Below, one piece after another: positions 19,066-30,303 of a DNA stretch of 64,000 nt. Each line of letters starts with the position of its first letter. Position 1 is the first letter of the stretch. The position numbers and the translations under genes were made by a program. The notes below the pieces were generated by a model, which saw only the letters and a program-made list of their open reading frames with translations, searched no databases and was not told where the DNA came from. The DNA is from Lithobates sylvaticus (taxonomy: Eukaryota > Chordata > Amphibia > Anura > Ranidae). The stretch is from contig CM053030.1 of the NCBI GenBank assembly GCA_028564925.1, positions 271,597,992 through 271,661,991 on the forward strand, written 5' to 3'.

Positions 19066-22000
19066 AGCCTATCTATGACTAGATCCACCGGGGCAAGCCC
19101 CGGTGTGTCCAGCCATGGGGCCCAAAGACTTTCATATTTCCTTGTACTCCCCTTGTGCTGGTATATAAGTTTCTCCATGCGCAACATTTCCCCTATTTTA
19201 CATATCCATTCCCTCGAGGTCGGGGTGTCTCAGATTTCCAATAAAGCATAATCAACCTTCTGGCTTGGAATAATGCCCTGTTTACCGCCTCCCTGGTGTG
19301 TACTGCCATTACATATTCCTCCACCACCCCCAAGAGGCATACTTTGGGATCAACCGGTAAAGATATCACAAATACAGAGTTAACGGTGTTTACCACTTCA
19401 TTCCAGTACAAATGCAATTTGGGGCAGCGCCACAGAAGGTGAATAAGATCCCCACGATCGCGACGACATTTGGTACATGTATCCTCAGATTGCAACCCCA
19501 TCAACTGTAGTCTATGCAGTGTATAGTACACCCTCAGAATAATGTATAATTGAGTAAGCCTTTGGGCCACATTTAGAGAACATACACTCACCCCTTGAAA
19601 TATCTCCTCCCATTGCTCACCGTCCATTTGTCCCACATCCCTCTCCCATTTTTCTCTCACCCTCAGGGGATGTTGCCCCAAGAAGTATTGTTAAAGTGTA
19701 TTGTAGCTTTGAGAGATAAATCCCTTCGAGGTCTCAGCATCCCTGATAATGCCGAACATCGGAGTAGGTGACAAGTGCCACTCAAATGACCTGCTCTGTG
19801 CCCTAACTGCGTGTTGCAGCTGTAGATATTGGAAGACCATTGAGGAGGGCAAGCTAAACGCCTCCTGCAAATCCGCAAATGTCTTAAGAGTACCATTTTT
19901 GAAAACCTGTTTAATGTGTGTGACACCATGTGATATCCATCTGGCCCCATCCTGCAGCTTGGCCAGCTCCGTGTAAGTGTCATTATGCCACAGAGGGCTA
20001 TATTCAGTATACCCCCCAGCCTGTTGTATATATTTACATTTGTTCCAAACCTTCTGTATCAGGTTGTATGTGGGGTACTTCTTATTGGGCCTGGCAAATG
20101 CCAGGGCCTCCAGTACCATGGGGATGGGACCTGAGCCTACCGTGTGAAGCATGAGTGCCTGGGAGGAGCCAGCCGGCTCTGTCCCAAAGCACCCTACTAG
20201 GTGCTGCACCTGAGCGGCCAGGTAGTACAACTACGGGTTGGACAGTGCCAACCCGCCATCGTCTTTAGGCCTTTGAAGATGTTCCAGCTTTATTCTTGGA
20301 GGTTTATTTTTCCATAAAAAAGTACGAAAGATGGAGTTAACCATCCAAAATATTTTTAAAGGTATTACTACTGGGGCGTTATGAAGGTAATAAAGCAATT
20401 GGGGCATAAGAATCATTTTAACCAAGTTTACTTTGCCCGCCACCAACATGTGAAGGCTGTTCCAAGTCCTCACTCTCTCTCCAAACCTCTGAAGCAGGGG
20501 CGAAATGTTCAACCGGCCGAAGTCCTGCAGGTTAGATGTAACCTGGATCCCCAGATATTTAAAGGAAGTTGTGACAGGAATGGGACGCGACTGAGCCACT
20601 ACCTGTGTGGCGTCACCGTCTAGCAGCAAGAGGGCGGACTTCGACCAGTTGATTTGTAGCCCTGAGTATACCCCAAATTTGGTAATGGTTGCCATGGGCT
20701 CCCGCAGGGATTCTTCCGTATCTCCCAACATAAGTAGGGTATCATCTGCGTATCTTCTCCTGCAGGGGGCCATAGCAAAATCCCATAATTTGTTTGTTCA
20801 CCAGGGGTTTGATAGCCAATGCGAAGAGCAAGGGGGACAGCAGGCATCCTTGCCGCGTCCCCCTCCTCAAAGAAAAGTCCTGCGAGAGAAAACCGAAAGC
20901 CTGAATGGTGGCTTCGGGTCCACTGTACAGTAGACGCACCCACGCTATGTATGTGTCACCAAATCCAAATTGTTCCAATACTGCCCACAGATATGTCCAG
21001 TCAATACTGTCAAACGCCTTTGTGGCATCTAATGACAACAGGGCCCTGCTACCCGCATTATCTACATTTGATTGCATGTTCAGAAATAACCGCCGCAAGT
21101 TAATGGCAGTAGATTTATTTGGCATAAACCCTGCCTGATCATCATGTATGAGGGATGTTATGACCGTATTAAGTCGCTGAGCTAATACTTTCGCCAGGAT
21201 TTTAATGTCACACTGCAGTAGTGAGATTGGCCTGTATGATCCTGGATCAACCGGATCTTTACCCGGTTTTAGGAGGAGTACAATATTTGCTTTTGCCATG
21301 GTGGGCGGAAGCTCTCCCGCCTCCCGGGCGGCGTTAAATACCTGTAATAAGCGGGGCAGCATTATATCTGCGTGTTGTTTGTAGACTTCCATGGGGATAC
21401 CATCCTCCCTCGGGGCCTTACAGTTAGGGAACAGCCCCACAGCCTTGTGTAATTCCTCCACCGTGAGAGGTGCATCCAACCCATCCCTCTGCGCCGTGGT
21501 AAGTCTGGGAAATGTCAGCCCCCTAAGGTACTGGTCTAGAGCCGCCCTGTCATAGGCGGCACCAGGGCAGTACAGCTCTTCATAGAACCCGGCTAACTCC
21601 TGCATAATGTTTTCGGGGGATCGGACAAGTGGCCCAGCTTTAGATTTAATGGCTCCTATAGTTGGTGATCTCTGATGTGAGTTTGCTATGCGGGCCAACA
21701 TACGCCCAGTTTCTTCCCCTTCCTCAAAAAACGCCTGTTTGGAGAAAAAGCGCTTTTTCTCAGCAGTCGAGGAAAGCACCCGCTCTTACGCTGATTGAGC
21801 GGCCTCCCTTGCCGAATCAGAGGGATCTAAAATAAATTGCTGCTCTAGCTCCTTCACCCTATTCTCCAAGTCCACCACAATAGCGGTAGAATCTTTTTTA
21901 ACTTTAGTCATCTCATTGGTCAATACCCTTCTCAAGAAAGCTTTAAAGGCCTCCCACTGCTGCATACATGAACCCTCAGGGTTTTGGGCGGCGAAAAACC

Positions 22001-22809
22001 CACGCATGCTCTCGTCTATGGATTCCGGATTTTTAAACAGTTTCAGCCAGAACGCATTAAATTTTCATGGAGCTCTTGGGAGCACTGCTGGTCGGGAGAC
22101 CACCAGATAAACAACTAGTGGGGAATGGTCAGATATGCTACGGGGCCTATATTCTGTTGAGGACACATATTGGAGCATGCGTGCATTTCCCACCCCCATG
22201 TCTATTCTAGATAGACTACAGTGTGTTTTTGAAAAACAGGAGTATTGTTTTACCCCCGGGTGACGGTGTCGCCAGACATCCACCCAGCCCACCTCTTGCA
22301 ACAACCTCGCAAGGGGGGTACCCCTGGAAAGGGCAGAGGCTCCTGCGGCCGGGTGCCTATCCAGCGAGAGGTCTAGACAACAATTAAAGTCCCCAATTAC
22401 CAGTAGCGGTACCTCCGACCTGCCATCCAGATATGATAGCAGGGCCCTGAGCACCACCACCGTAAAGGGGGGGAACATATATACCAGCAATGACACATGT
22501 TAACATACCCAGTCTGCAGTGGAGAAATACATATCGGCCCTCTGGATCAATGAGAGTGTCTATCTCTTCATAGTCCAGGGAGCTATGAATCAAAAGGCTC
22601 ACTCCCCTGGAATGAGAGGTGTGAGTCGAGTGATAGGACTTATTCACCCAATTGTACTGTATACAGCTCACAGTCTCCCCAGTCAAATGCGTTTCCTGGA
22701 AGCAGAACACTCCCGGTTGAAATTTTTTAAGGCACATGCGCATCATGGTCCTCTTAAGGGGTGAGTGGAGTCCCCTTACATTCCAAGATACTATAGGAAT
22801 TCCTGCCAT
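19066..22809 (-). pseudogene. L1 ORF2, broken into about seven frames
   Basis: Endonuclease at 22809-22065 (IPIVSWNVRGLHSPLKRTMM, FCFQETHLTGE, GDFNCCLDLS, RPRSISDHSPLVV), linker at 22007-21786, RT at 21779-20742 (YRPISLLQCDIKILAKVLAQ, LSLDATKAFDSIDW, RRGTRQGCLLSPLLF) and 20773-20231 (catalytic RYADDTLLML). C-terminal segments follow at 20230-19691 and 19681-19193, with a C-rich knuckle (CTKCRRDRGDLIHLLWRCP). The frame ends near 19066 in ...WAPWLDTPGLAPV. At least six frameshifts or stops; non-functional. Confidence 0.85.
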
Positions 22810-23347
22810 TTGATTGAGTAGAATATGGAAACATACATATATAGCCCTCCCAAACCTGGGAGTCTGGAAGTCCTAGAGCCTGAGCTTGAGTCCTGAGAAA
22901 ATGTGCATATGCAAGATACATAACATACTGTAGAAGTGTTACCGGTACACCACCTATAAAGAAAACATAAAAAAGTGAAAAAATACGTTTTCTGGGGGAA
23001 GCAACAGGCATTCCCCTCCAGCAGCATAGAACCTTTGCCCGCCAACATGGCGGTACAACTTCTGTACCCTGAGTGTTCACTCAGAAAGACTCTTAAGTGC
23101 AAAATGTGAAAATTCACGCCAACGATTTCTGAAGCTCTTGTCTTGATCCGTTGCAATATAATGTCCCTCAGCCAGGGTTCATCTGGGTAGGTTCAGTACA
23201 TGGTCTCCAAATCAAGGCAAAGCATCACGCAGGCCAAGTTCAAGACAGGTACTCTCCTCCGGCTCCCCTGACAGCCTCATCCTTCCTCCTCGTTCTGGTC
23301 ACGCCGCCTCAGGGCTTGCTCGTTGCGGTCTAGCCAGGCACTGGCAT

Positions 23348-24435
23348 CTATCGCAGACTCAAGAATTGCGCCTGACCTCTCACTATCACCCTCAGCTTCG
23401 CCGGGTATAGCATTGCATATGAAAGTTGCAGCTGACGGAGCCTGCGTTTTACAAAAAACTTTGCTCTGCGTCTTTGCACCTCCGACGAAAAATCGGAGTA
23501 AAAAGATACTCTGGCCCCATTGCGCTGTATGTTGGCCCGTTCACGGGCCAGCCGGAGGACAGTTTCTCTATCCCAGTAATGCAGTATTCTTGCTAGCATA
23601 GACCTGGGGGCCCCCCAGGCTGAGCAGGTGGGGACGGCACCCTGTGAGCCCGTTCCACAGCAAATAAGCGGGAAAATGCATTTTTGCCGAATATGTCCAG
23701 CAGCCATCCTTCCACATACTCTGTGGGATCCCTGCCCTCCACCTTCTCCTGGAGCCCCACAATGCGTAAGTTGTTCCTCCTAAGGCAATTATCAAAATCC
23801 TCGGCTCTGTCAATAGCTTCCCTTGCAAGTTGGTAAGCAGCCTTGGTTTCTCTATAAATGGGGGGTAAATGATCCTCTATTTCACTCACTCTGCTCTCCA
23901 CTGCAGTGGTACGCTCCAGCATTTTCTGCATATCTTGTCGCAGCAGCAATAGTTCCTCTTTCACAGAGGCCACAGAAGCATTGCCAATGTTAACTGCCCT
24001 GAGAATATCAGCTAAAGTGGGCTGAGTATTACTGGAAGTGTCCTGTTCATTTGTCTCAAGGGCCCCAGAGTGGTCAGTCTCATCATGCTCACTAGTTGCA
24101 GCTAAGATGGCCGCTCCTGCCTGTGTCCCATGCATGGCAGGCTCATTGTAGTGTGAATGTCCAGCAGCCTCACTCCCCATCAGCCCGTTCATTTTCTGGG
24201 TGTAATACACCATATCTTTAGGTGTCTCCTTACCCTGTGACTTGGGCTGCTTCAGTCCTCTGTGTCCCTGCTCCTTCTGCCTGTCAGCAGCTCGTGGGGT
24301 TCCTTTCACCACCGACGCGGTGGCGCCATCTTGGAAATCGGGACCCATCTTAAACTGTGATTTTTGGGTCATTCCCCTGGTGCAGAGGGCTGACGGAGGT
24401 TCCCCTGTAATCCCTGGGTCGGCAGCTTGCAGCAT
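23348..24435 (-). pseudogene. L1 ORF1, frameshifted
   Basis: The first open part (24435-23593, 280 codons) has a low-complexity N-terminus, a coiled coil (about 140-215, ASVKEELLLLRQDMQKMLER) and the RRM start (CLRRNNLRIVGLQEKVEGRD) followed by AVERAHRVPSPP. The frame then slips near 23600. The other frame (to 23348) continues with 'RSMLARILHYWDRETVLRLA' and the C-terminal 'LSYAMLYPAKLRVIVRGQAQ'. Together they cover the usual ORF1 layout with at least one frameshift. Confidence 0.8.
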
Positions 24436-24557
24436 ATAGGTGCAGAATGTCGGTAATTTGGCTGAGGGAGGATCGGTTCAGGATCAAGCTCAGGAGCTGT
24501 GAGAGCTGTGTCCTCTCACATGCCGGTCCAGGCCACGCCCCCATCTATTTTATCTTT

Positions 24558-25199
24558 AATGTTATCAGAGAGACCATTAGAAAAAGCAGCCACGGGGGCC
24601 TCATTGTTTCCAGCAACCTCTGCTGCCAGAGTTCGGAATTCAATGGTGTAGTAGGCAACAGTTCTCGTACTCTGTTTGATGGACATGAGGCACTTGGCAG
24701 CAGAAGCGGAGCATGCGGGAACATCAAATACCCTTTTAAAAGAAGCCACAAACTCAGGGTGACTCAATACAACAGGTTTTTGCGTCTCCCATAGAGGGTT
24801 TGCCCAGGCCAAGGCTCTCTCAGAAAGCAAAGATATCACAAAACCTACTATGCTTCTGTCCGTGGTAAACGCCTAGGAGCAGCATCTCAAAGTATATCTC
24901 AACCTGGTTGAGAAACCCTCTGTATTGGACTGGATCGCCCCCAAATCGCTGGGGAAGTGGAGTGAAACCAGACATACCTCGTATAGAGGTAATACTCAAG
25001 GCTGGTGCCTGCACAGAGACTGGAGCAGCAGCAAGGACGGCCTGCAACACAGGTTGTACCAGTGCAGCCACAGTGGGAGATTTCAGGTGCGCCGTACGAC
25101 TCCGGAGCGTTTTTAACACCATGGAAAACTGATCTATGTGGTGATCCTGCTCATGCAATCTGGAAAAAATATTACCAGCAAGTGGATTCACTGCATCTT
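24558..25199 (-). pseudogene. Gypsy gag N-terminal fossil
   Basis: The minus strand from about 25199 reads 'MNPLAGNIFSRLHEQDHHID', a Ser/Ala/Pro-rich linker, then 'PQRFGGDPVQYRGFLNQVEI' and, after breaks, 'VAAFSNGLSDNIKDKI'. This is the capsid-like order seen in chromovirus gag (P-x-x-F-x-GDP...F-L-x-Q). It lies directly beside the 5' LTR and is cut at 24557 by the L1 insertion. Broken. Confidence 0.75.
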
Positions 25200-25623
25200 C
25201 TGAATGAATCAGACTAAGACTAAGACAGTTCCGTTAAATCACACTTGTTTAATAAAAAAAAAAAAAAAAAAGGTAAACAAAGTAAACGTAGTCAAAACAT
25301 AGCCAGAGTTCAGGAACCGGATCGGATAGTCAGACAAGCCAAAACATCAGGGAACCAGAGATTAGCGTAGTAGAATAGCAAGCAGGATCTGGAGCCAGAA
25401 GGAATGTCAGCCAAGCAAGTCTTCAACAGGAACACAGGAGAGCGCCTCCAGAGATGTGATCAAGGCAAAGGCAGAGATCGTCTGGGCTGGACGGCTTAAG
25501 TAGGCAGGACTGACGAGCAGGATATCATCAACAGGTGAGTCACTGTGGAGAGATAAAAGCTGGCAATCAGCCGACAGCTGAGCGGCCAGCTTAGAGAAGG
25601 AAGGGCTGAGCCCAGTCCTGACA
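25200..25623 (-). repeat. Gypsy 5' LTR (right copy)
   Basis: Aligns along its whole length to 8407-8830 (for example AGTAAACGTAGTCAAAACAT in both). It ends CTGACA at 25623, followed by GTCAC. Its left edge near 25200 is diverged and a primer-binding site is not obvious. Confidence 0.85.
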
Positions 25624-25739
25624 GTCACCAATTTGTGTGAAGCAGCCCTCACAAAGTTGTAATTTCCTGTTTTGGACCCTCCACATGATTAACAATGTAC
25701 AAGTTTGATTTGGAGATTTTTGGGATCACTGATCATGAT

Positions 25740-25985
25740 CATTTAACAAGGGGAAAAAAAAGAAAAGAAAGAAAAGAAGGAGGGCGCAACGACCAAGTAC
25801 AATACCACTGATAAAGCTTTATTCGAATGTAAAACAGCAGAATATATACTCACAAGCGAGTATTGATCAAAGGCATATACAGTAAAGCAAGTCCACTATT
25901 CTGAACATCGACAAGCCAGGACCTGACGTTGAGTGGATCGAACAATACCTCAAGATGGCTGACGCGTTTCAGGGCTCCCAAAAAG
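25740..25985 (-). repeat. Unclassified retroposon-like repeat
   Basis: The minus strand begins GGGAGCCCTGAAACGCGTCA, includes AATAAAGCTTTATCAGTGG and ends in a (CTTTT)n-like pyrimidine tract (the plus-strand GAAAAG repeats at 25755-25780). The GAAACGCGTCAGC motif is familiar from dispersed amphibian repeats, but I cannot name the class. Confidence 0.35.
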
Positions 25986-26400
25986 TCCCACACATGTGGT
26001 ATCCCCGTACTCAAGAGAAGAAACAAAATGTATTTTGGGGTGCAATTCCACATATAACCATGGCATGTGTGAGCAATATATCATTTAGTGACAACTTTTT
26101 GTAAAAAAAATCACTTGGGACAAAAAAAAAAAAAAAAAATTCAATGGGCTCAACATGCCTCTTAGCAATATTTCTTAGGGTGTCTACTTTCCAAAATGGG
26201 GTCATTTGTTTTTTTTTTTTGTACTGCCCTGCCATTTAAGCACCTCAGGAAATGAGATAGGCAGTCAAAACTAAAAGCTGCGTAAATTCCAGAAAATGTA
26301 CTCTAGTTTGTAGACGCTATAACTTTTGCGCAAACCAATAAATATGCGCTTATTGACATTTTTTTTTTTACCAAAGACATGTGGCTGAATACATTTTGTC
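25986..26400 (-). mobile_element. piggyBac-like MITE interior unit
   Basis: Contains, in reverse orientation, the units seen as tandem repeats at 59460-60950: CACACATGTGGTATCCCCGT, GGGGTGCAATTCCACATATA, ATGGCATGTGTGAG and TCTACTTTCCAAAATGGGGT. It ends in ATAACTTTTGCGCAAACCAA, also found inside 35958-36928 and 45880-46549. Neither terminus is clear. Confidence 0.6.
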
Positions 26401-26543
26401 TTAAATGTATGACTAAATTATTTTTATTTTTTTAACACAGGTAATGTTTATTGGAAGAATTATACGTTACACGTGAAAATACATGGTATGCATAATGCAA
26501 TATATCAGAGCAGAGAATACACATGAAGAGGTATGTGATACAA

Positions 26544-27425
26544 CAGGGCTTGACAAATTTGCTTAGAATCTAGGAGCCAGCTAAAAAAGTTAGGAGCCAG
26601 TTTTTAAAATCGTAATCGTAAATAAGAATTGCTCACGCTGGTGGCAAGTAAAAGAAGACAAAAATAAATACAATTTTGTTAGACGATTTTGCAAATAAGT
26701 CATTGGCGGCGCTGATGGGCACTGATAGGTAGAGGTCGACCGATATGGGTTTTTTTCTCTGGCCGATGCCGATATTTAGAAATGGGGGGGGGGGGGGGGC
26801 GATATATTTTCTTTTTCCTTCATCTAAGAAAATCTAGGAGTGCCAGCCAGCGCATCCCATCAGTGCCCGCCAGCGCATCCCATCAGTGCGAGCCAGCCAT
26901 CACATCAGTGCCAGCCAGCGCATCACATCAGTGCCAGCCAGCGCATCACATCAGTGCCCGCCACTACAGTTCAGTGCCCACCATTACAGTGCCCACCAGT
27001 ACAGCCTAATAATGTAATTCACTCCCTACCAGCGGAGCGCTCCCGGCTCCGTTCTGTCCCCTCGTCTGGCCAAAGACAGCTCCATCTGTCCCCTGACGTG
27101 CTGCGCTCCGGACTACAAATCCCAGAGTGCAGCGCGGCCGGTAACAGCCAATCGGCGGCCGCCGCTGCCGAGTTCCTCCACTGGAGTGCAAGCCGCACTC
27201 ATCGCTGCAGCATGGCCCACCAGATGGCGCTGGTTCGCACAAAAGGAGCATGTATTTGCTCCAGCAGGCCACAAAGCCGCGGCCTCAATTTTCGACTGAT
27301 TCACCCTCGGCGGAGGGGGGGGGCACATCGGAGGAATCCCGTCCATTGCTGCTGTGTAACCCAGGCGCCAGGACGCAATTTCCAGTCGCCATGGCGACCT
27401 GGCGCCTGGGTTTTGTCGAGCCCTG
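26544..27425. mobile_element. hAT MITE, 882 bp, 8-bp TSD
   Basis: Starts CAGGGCTTGACAAATTTG and ends TTTTGTCGAGCCCTG. The 8-mer TGATACAA lies on both sides (26536-26543 and 27426-27433), the hAT signature. Near the right end GGCGCCAGGACGCAATTTCC and its complement flank a NotI-like GC-rich region. Inside are a G-run (26786-26800) next to a GTCGACCGATATGGG motif and a minisatellite. The open frames through it are repeat artefacts. Confidence 0.85.
26838..26990. repeat. Minisatellite inside the hAT MITE
   Basis: Imperfect ~20-24-bp units of the form CAGCGCATC(C/A)CATCAGTGCC, about seven copies, decaying on the right into CCACCATTACAGTGCC pieces. The HQCQPAHHISAS-like translation is a by-product of the repeat. 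Confidence 0.85.
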
Positions 27426-28084
27426 TGATACAATACATTTGGGCAAACAGATTACCACATCTAAATAAAGGAGTTATCACATCGAGTTCTGTATCAGCTT
27501 TCCACAATACAAAAAACCATGGTGTCCTCCGAATTGGGCAGTCAGCTTCACCCAAAGCTATATGTTAAGATATATCAGAGCTATTGGTTCTGGGTTCCAC
27601 AGATCAGCAGTACATGGGAGGATGGGGCAGGGGAGAAAAGGAATAAGGGAAGAGGTGAGGCAGGGGGGATAGAAGAAGATTCTGAAGAACACAGTTTAGG
27701 ATTCAGCACCTCGCTCTGAGGAGGATGTATGAGAAACAGTAGCCAGAGCAATGTCCACGTGGGCGTCTCCACAAAGGGGGGACTCCCATCAGGTGGTTCG
27801 GGACTTGCACCCTTGGTCCTCCCTAGCTAAACTTCCAGTAAGCGATCAGCAATGAGTATTAGATTGTGAGGTGCTTGGCCCCCACCCAAGTCGCCCAAAT
27901 TTTGTTGAACTTTTAGGGGCAGTTTCGACCCAGGTAGGTGAGTTTGTATAGGGGTAGTACCACATTACCCAGGGCTCGCCACGCCTTTACCGTGGGTGGA
28001 GCTAGGAGCTTCCACCTAAACAAGATTTCCTTTCTAGCATAGTAGGTTGCGTAGAAGATAAACAATTTAACAGTATGACTAAAA

Positions 28085-28362
28085 TTTAGTTTATTGGATT
28101 TTTCTTATAACAAAAAGTAGAAAATATCATTTTTTTTCAAAATATTCAGTCTTTTTCAATTTATATCGCAAACAATTAAAATCGCAGAGGCAATCAAATA
28201 CCATCAAAAGAAACCTCTATTTGTGGGAAGAAAAGGACACAGATTTCGTTTGGGTACAACATTGCATGACCGCGCAATTACCAGTTCAACCAGTGCAGTG
28301 CCAAATTGTAAAAAGTCCTCTGGTCTTAAGGCTGCAAAATGGTCCGGTCTGAAAGTGGTTAA
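28085..28362 (-). mobile_element. piggyBac-like MITE terminal fragment
   Basis: Reads as the reverse of the left end of 35958-36928: AATTAAAATCGCAGAGGCAA, CATCAAAAGAAACCTCTATT, and a terminus ...GGTCTGAAAGTGG followed by TTAA at 28359-28362. The other end is missing. Confidence 0.65.
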
Positions 28363-28605
28363 GAGCTATAATTCCTAAACCTTTCCTCTGATTCTATGTA
28401 CATACCATCAAATTAAACCTTAGAGTGTGCACTTTCAGCCCATATCCATTATAGAACTATAGCTGAAATATATTTTGGTAAATACCCAAAGAATAACTAA
28501 AATTGTGCCTGTGCCCAAATATATATGGACCTAACTGTATATGCTAACAGCTTTCTAATAAACAAACATGTATAGTACAGATTTCCCAAATACATAGTTC
28601 ATTAC
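28363..28605. other. Unassigned sequence left of an L1 insertion
   Basis: AT-rich, with no family recognised. It continues at 37433 on the other side of the L1, so 28363-28605 and 37433 to about 37970 formed one stretch before insertion. It could be intron, intergenic or an old UTR; nothing in it shows coding. Confidence 0.5.
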
Positions 28606-28776
28606 AATATAATGGTCTGTCTCAACAGTGCCCAGCAGAGACTTCCGTTTCCGGGGGGTGTGCGCTCTGAGCATGGAGGAGTGAGAGGAGCGGAATTCTA
28701 GAGCAGCGGCACGCTATTACAGGAGACCGGAGAGACCAGAGAGACGCCGTGTGTTTAGGCGGCTCAGGCGGCGCTC

Positions 28777-30303
28777 ATGCCAAGGCGGGGGAGACGAGGA
28801 AAACACTCAGGACCGACCCGCGTATCAAGCCATCTACAGATCACACGCTACTTAGCTAGGAGAGACGCTGGTATGCCAGTGGAGGTCGGATCAGCCTCAC
28901 AGCGGACGACACGGGCCAATCAGAGGCAGCAAGTGGTGACAGAAGAGCTGGCCACTAATATATCGAGCATCAGGACTGAAATAACAGAAGCGGTGGAAGT
29001 AAGTCCCCCAATACTCCCGCAGAACAAAAACGCCATGGAGTCCCAGGTATGTTCTATAAATATAAGGGGAGAGGAGGGGGTGAAGGACTCGGACCTCAGA
29101 CAGCTTATATAGGCCCTTCCCACCAAAGAGGACATCCTAGCATTCATGGGTGATTTAAAACACATTGTGAGAGAGGAGCTGAGTGAGTTATGCTTTAAAG
29201 CGGTTCTGCACTGTGTTTATTTTTTTTATTTTTTTGGGGGGGGTATACAAAGGATGGTTACCTAAATTGGGGGACTCACCTGTTCCATCTTCCATCTCGA
29301 TCGCCCTTCGTTTTCCTCCGATAAGATTCTTTATATTCTTCTTCTCTGCTGGGGGCCATCTTGCCTGTGGGCATGTGAAACCCCACAGGCACTTTAGATG
29401 GCCCAGCATGCACCGCCGTTACTGCGCCGAGCTCGCGCGTGCGCAGTAACGGCAAAGTGCAGCTCACGTTCTCCGAAATCTCGCGAGATGTCGGCACATG
29501 TGCCGACATCTCGCGAGATTTCGGAAGATGTGTCCGAAATCTCGCGAGATTTCGGAAGATGTGACCGAAATATCGCAAGATTTCGGAAGATGGCCGCACT
29601 GTCTCCTGGGATCAATGACACCAGATCCCAGGAGACAGTGCGGCGTGACGAGGATCCCCGCACAGACCCCGCCCACCCCCGCAGAGACTGAGGACAGGAA
29701 GTCATCAATTACAAGGTAAGTGAAAAAAAAAAAAAAAAAACACATTTCATTTAGTACTCTTTGCCTGATTTGGAAGGCAAAGAGATTTACTAAATGAAAT
29801 GTGTGCCGAACCGCTTTAAGGTGGAAGCTGTGCATAAGAGACTGGTTAGCTGTGAGACTGGTCTGAGTGTAGCTGATACTCGTATTAATGTGCTGGAAGC
29901 AAAATTAAATTCTCAACATCAAAGACTTATAGCTTTGCAACTGCAGGCTGAAGATTCTGAGAATAGAAACAGAAGAAACAATGTTCGCATTAAAGGGATT
30001 CCAGAAAACATTAAGCCTCCCGACCTGAGAAAACTTACAGTATCCATCCTTAATAACTACCTGGAAAATCCCCCAGAGACTCATATTGAATTAGACCGGG
30101 TGCATAGGAGCCCGGCAGTGCGATATACAGAACAGGGGGCGCCCAGGGACGTTTTGTGCAGAGTTCATTTTTTCAAGGTAAAGGAGGATATAATGAGAGC
30201 TGCATGGCAGAAGGGTGCTGTGGTTTTTGAGGATCAGGAGTTACAGTTGTTCCCTGATCTCTGCTGGCAGACGAAACATAGGCGTAGAATCCGCATAATT
30301 TAA
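28777..30303 (+). pseudogene. L1 ORF1, interrupted by a MITE
   Basis: The basic N-terminus (MPRRGRRGKHSGPTRVSSHL) and spacer run to an in-frame stop near 29110. Downstream codons EDILAFMGDLKHIVREELSE lead into the MITE at the TTAA (29195-29198). After it come the coiled coil (LSVADTRINVLEAKLNSQHQ), RRM start (NRRNNVRIKGIPENIKPPDL), ELDRVHRSPAVRY and DVLCRVHFFKVKEDI, ending KHRRRIRII at 30303. The final C-terminal domain is absent. Non-functional. Confidence 0.8.
29199..29815 (+). mobile_element. piggyBac-like MITE with TCTCGCGAGA array
   Basis: TIRs AGCGGTTCTGCAC / near-complement GTGCCGAACCGCT, flanked by TTAA at 29195-29198 and 29816-29819. It contains TCTCGCGAGA at 29479-29488, 29509-29518 and 29540-29549 and a one-off version (TATCGCAAGA) at 29571. 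A perfect 54-bp palindrome spans 29472-29525, and a 21-bp-stem hairpin pairs 29593-29613 with 29624-29644. No protein. A sister copy in the opposite orientation is at 31646-32254. Confidence 0.85.

Larger units (their letters stand above)
18870..24543 (-). mobile_element. Full-length L1, minus strand
   Basis: Flanked by the 14-mer TCTATTTTATCTTT at 18856-18869 and 24544-24557. Poly-T at the left is the A tail. On the minus strand the element starts TGGGGGCGTGGCCTGGACCG, a G-rich L1 5' terminus, so it is full length (about 5.67 kb). ORF1 runs 24435 to 23348 and ORF2 22809 to about 19066, both with several frame breaks. It interrupts the gag region of the Gypsy fossil. Its proteins differ from those of the L1 at 9649, so at least two L1 families are present. 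Confidence 0.88.
8407..25623 (-). mobile_element. Gypsy (chromovirus-type) LTR fossil
   Basis: One minus-strand LTR retrotransposon. The two LTRs start TGTCAG and end CTGACA on the plus strand, and the 5-bp target duplication GTCAC is present on both sides (8402-8406 and 25624-25628), proving a single insertion. Its parts are split by later insertions: a solo LTR block (9301-17010) and an L1 (18870-24543). By-eye comparison of the LTRs gives very roughly 25-30 differences in about 400 bases, so it is old, and older than everything nested within. It is broken and internally shortened, with many reading-frame breaks (of the order of eight or more) besides the two large insertions. Confidence 0.9.
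26438..28080 (-). mobile_element. 5'-truncated L1 tail, split by a hAT MITE
   Basis: The left edge (ATTTTTTTAACACAGGTAATG) is the complement of an A-rich tail. The right part (27434-28080) on the minus strand reads as degraded ORF2 C-terminus: 'FYATYYARKEILFRWKLLAP' and 'KAWRALGNVVLPLYKLTYLG', then KIWATW. The hAT element at 26544-27425 separates the last 100 bp from the rest, and the flanking L1 text is continuous across its duplication. Not functional. Confidence 0.75.

Noticed and set aside
26840-27568. A 242-codon plus-strand frame inside the hAT MITE
   Set aside because: Its first part is the translated minisatellite and the rest crosses the MITE boundary into an L1 tail, so it cannot be one gene.
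29471-29650. A CRISPR-like array, because of regular spacing and palindromes
   Set aside because: The host is clearly eukaryotic, the units are contiguous repeats without unique spacers, and they lie within a TTAA-flanked MITE.
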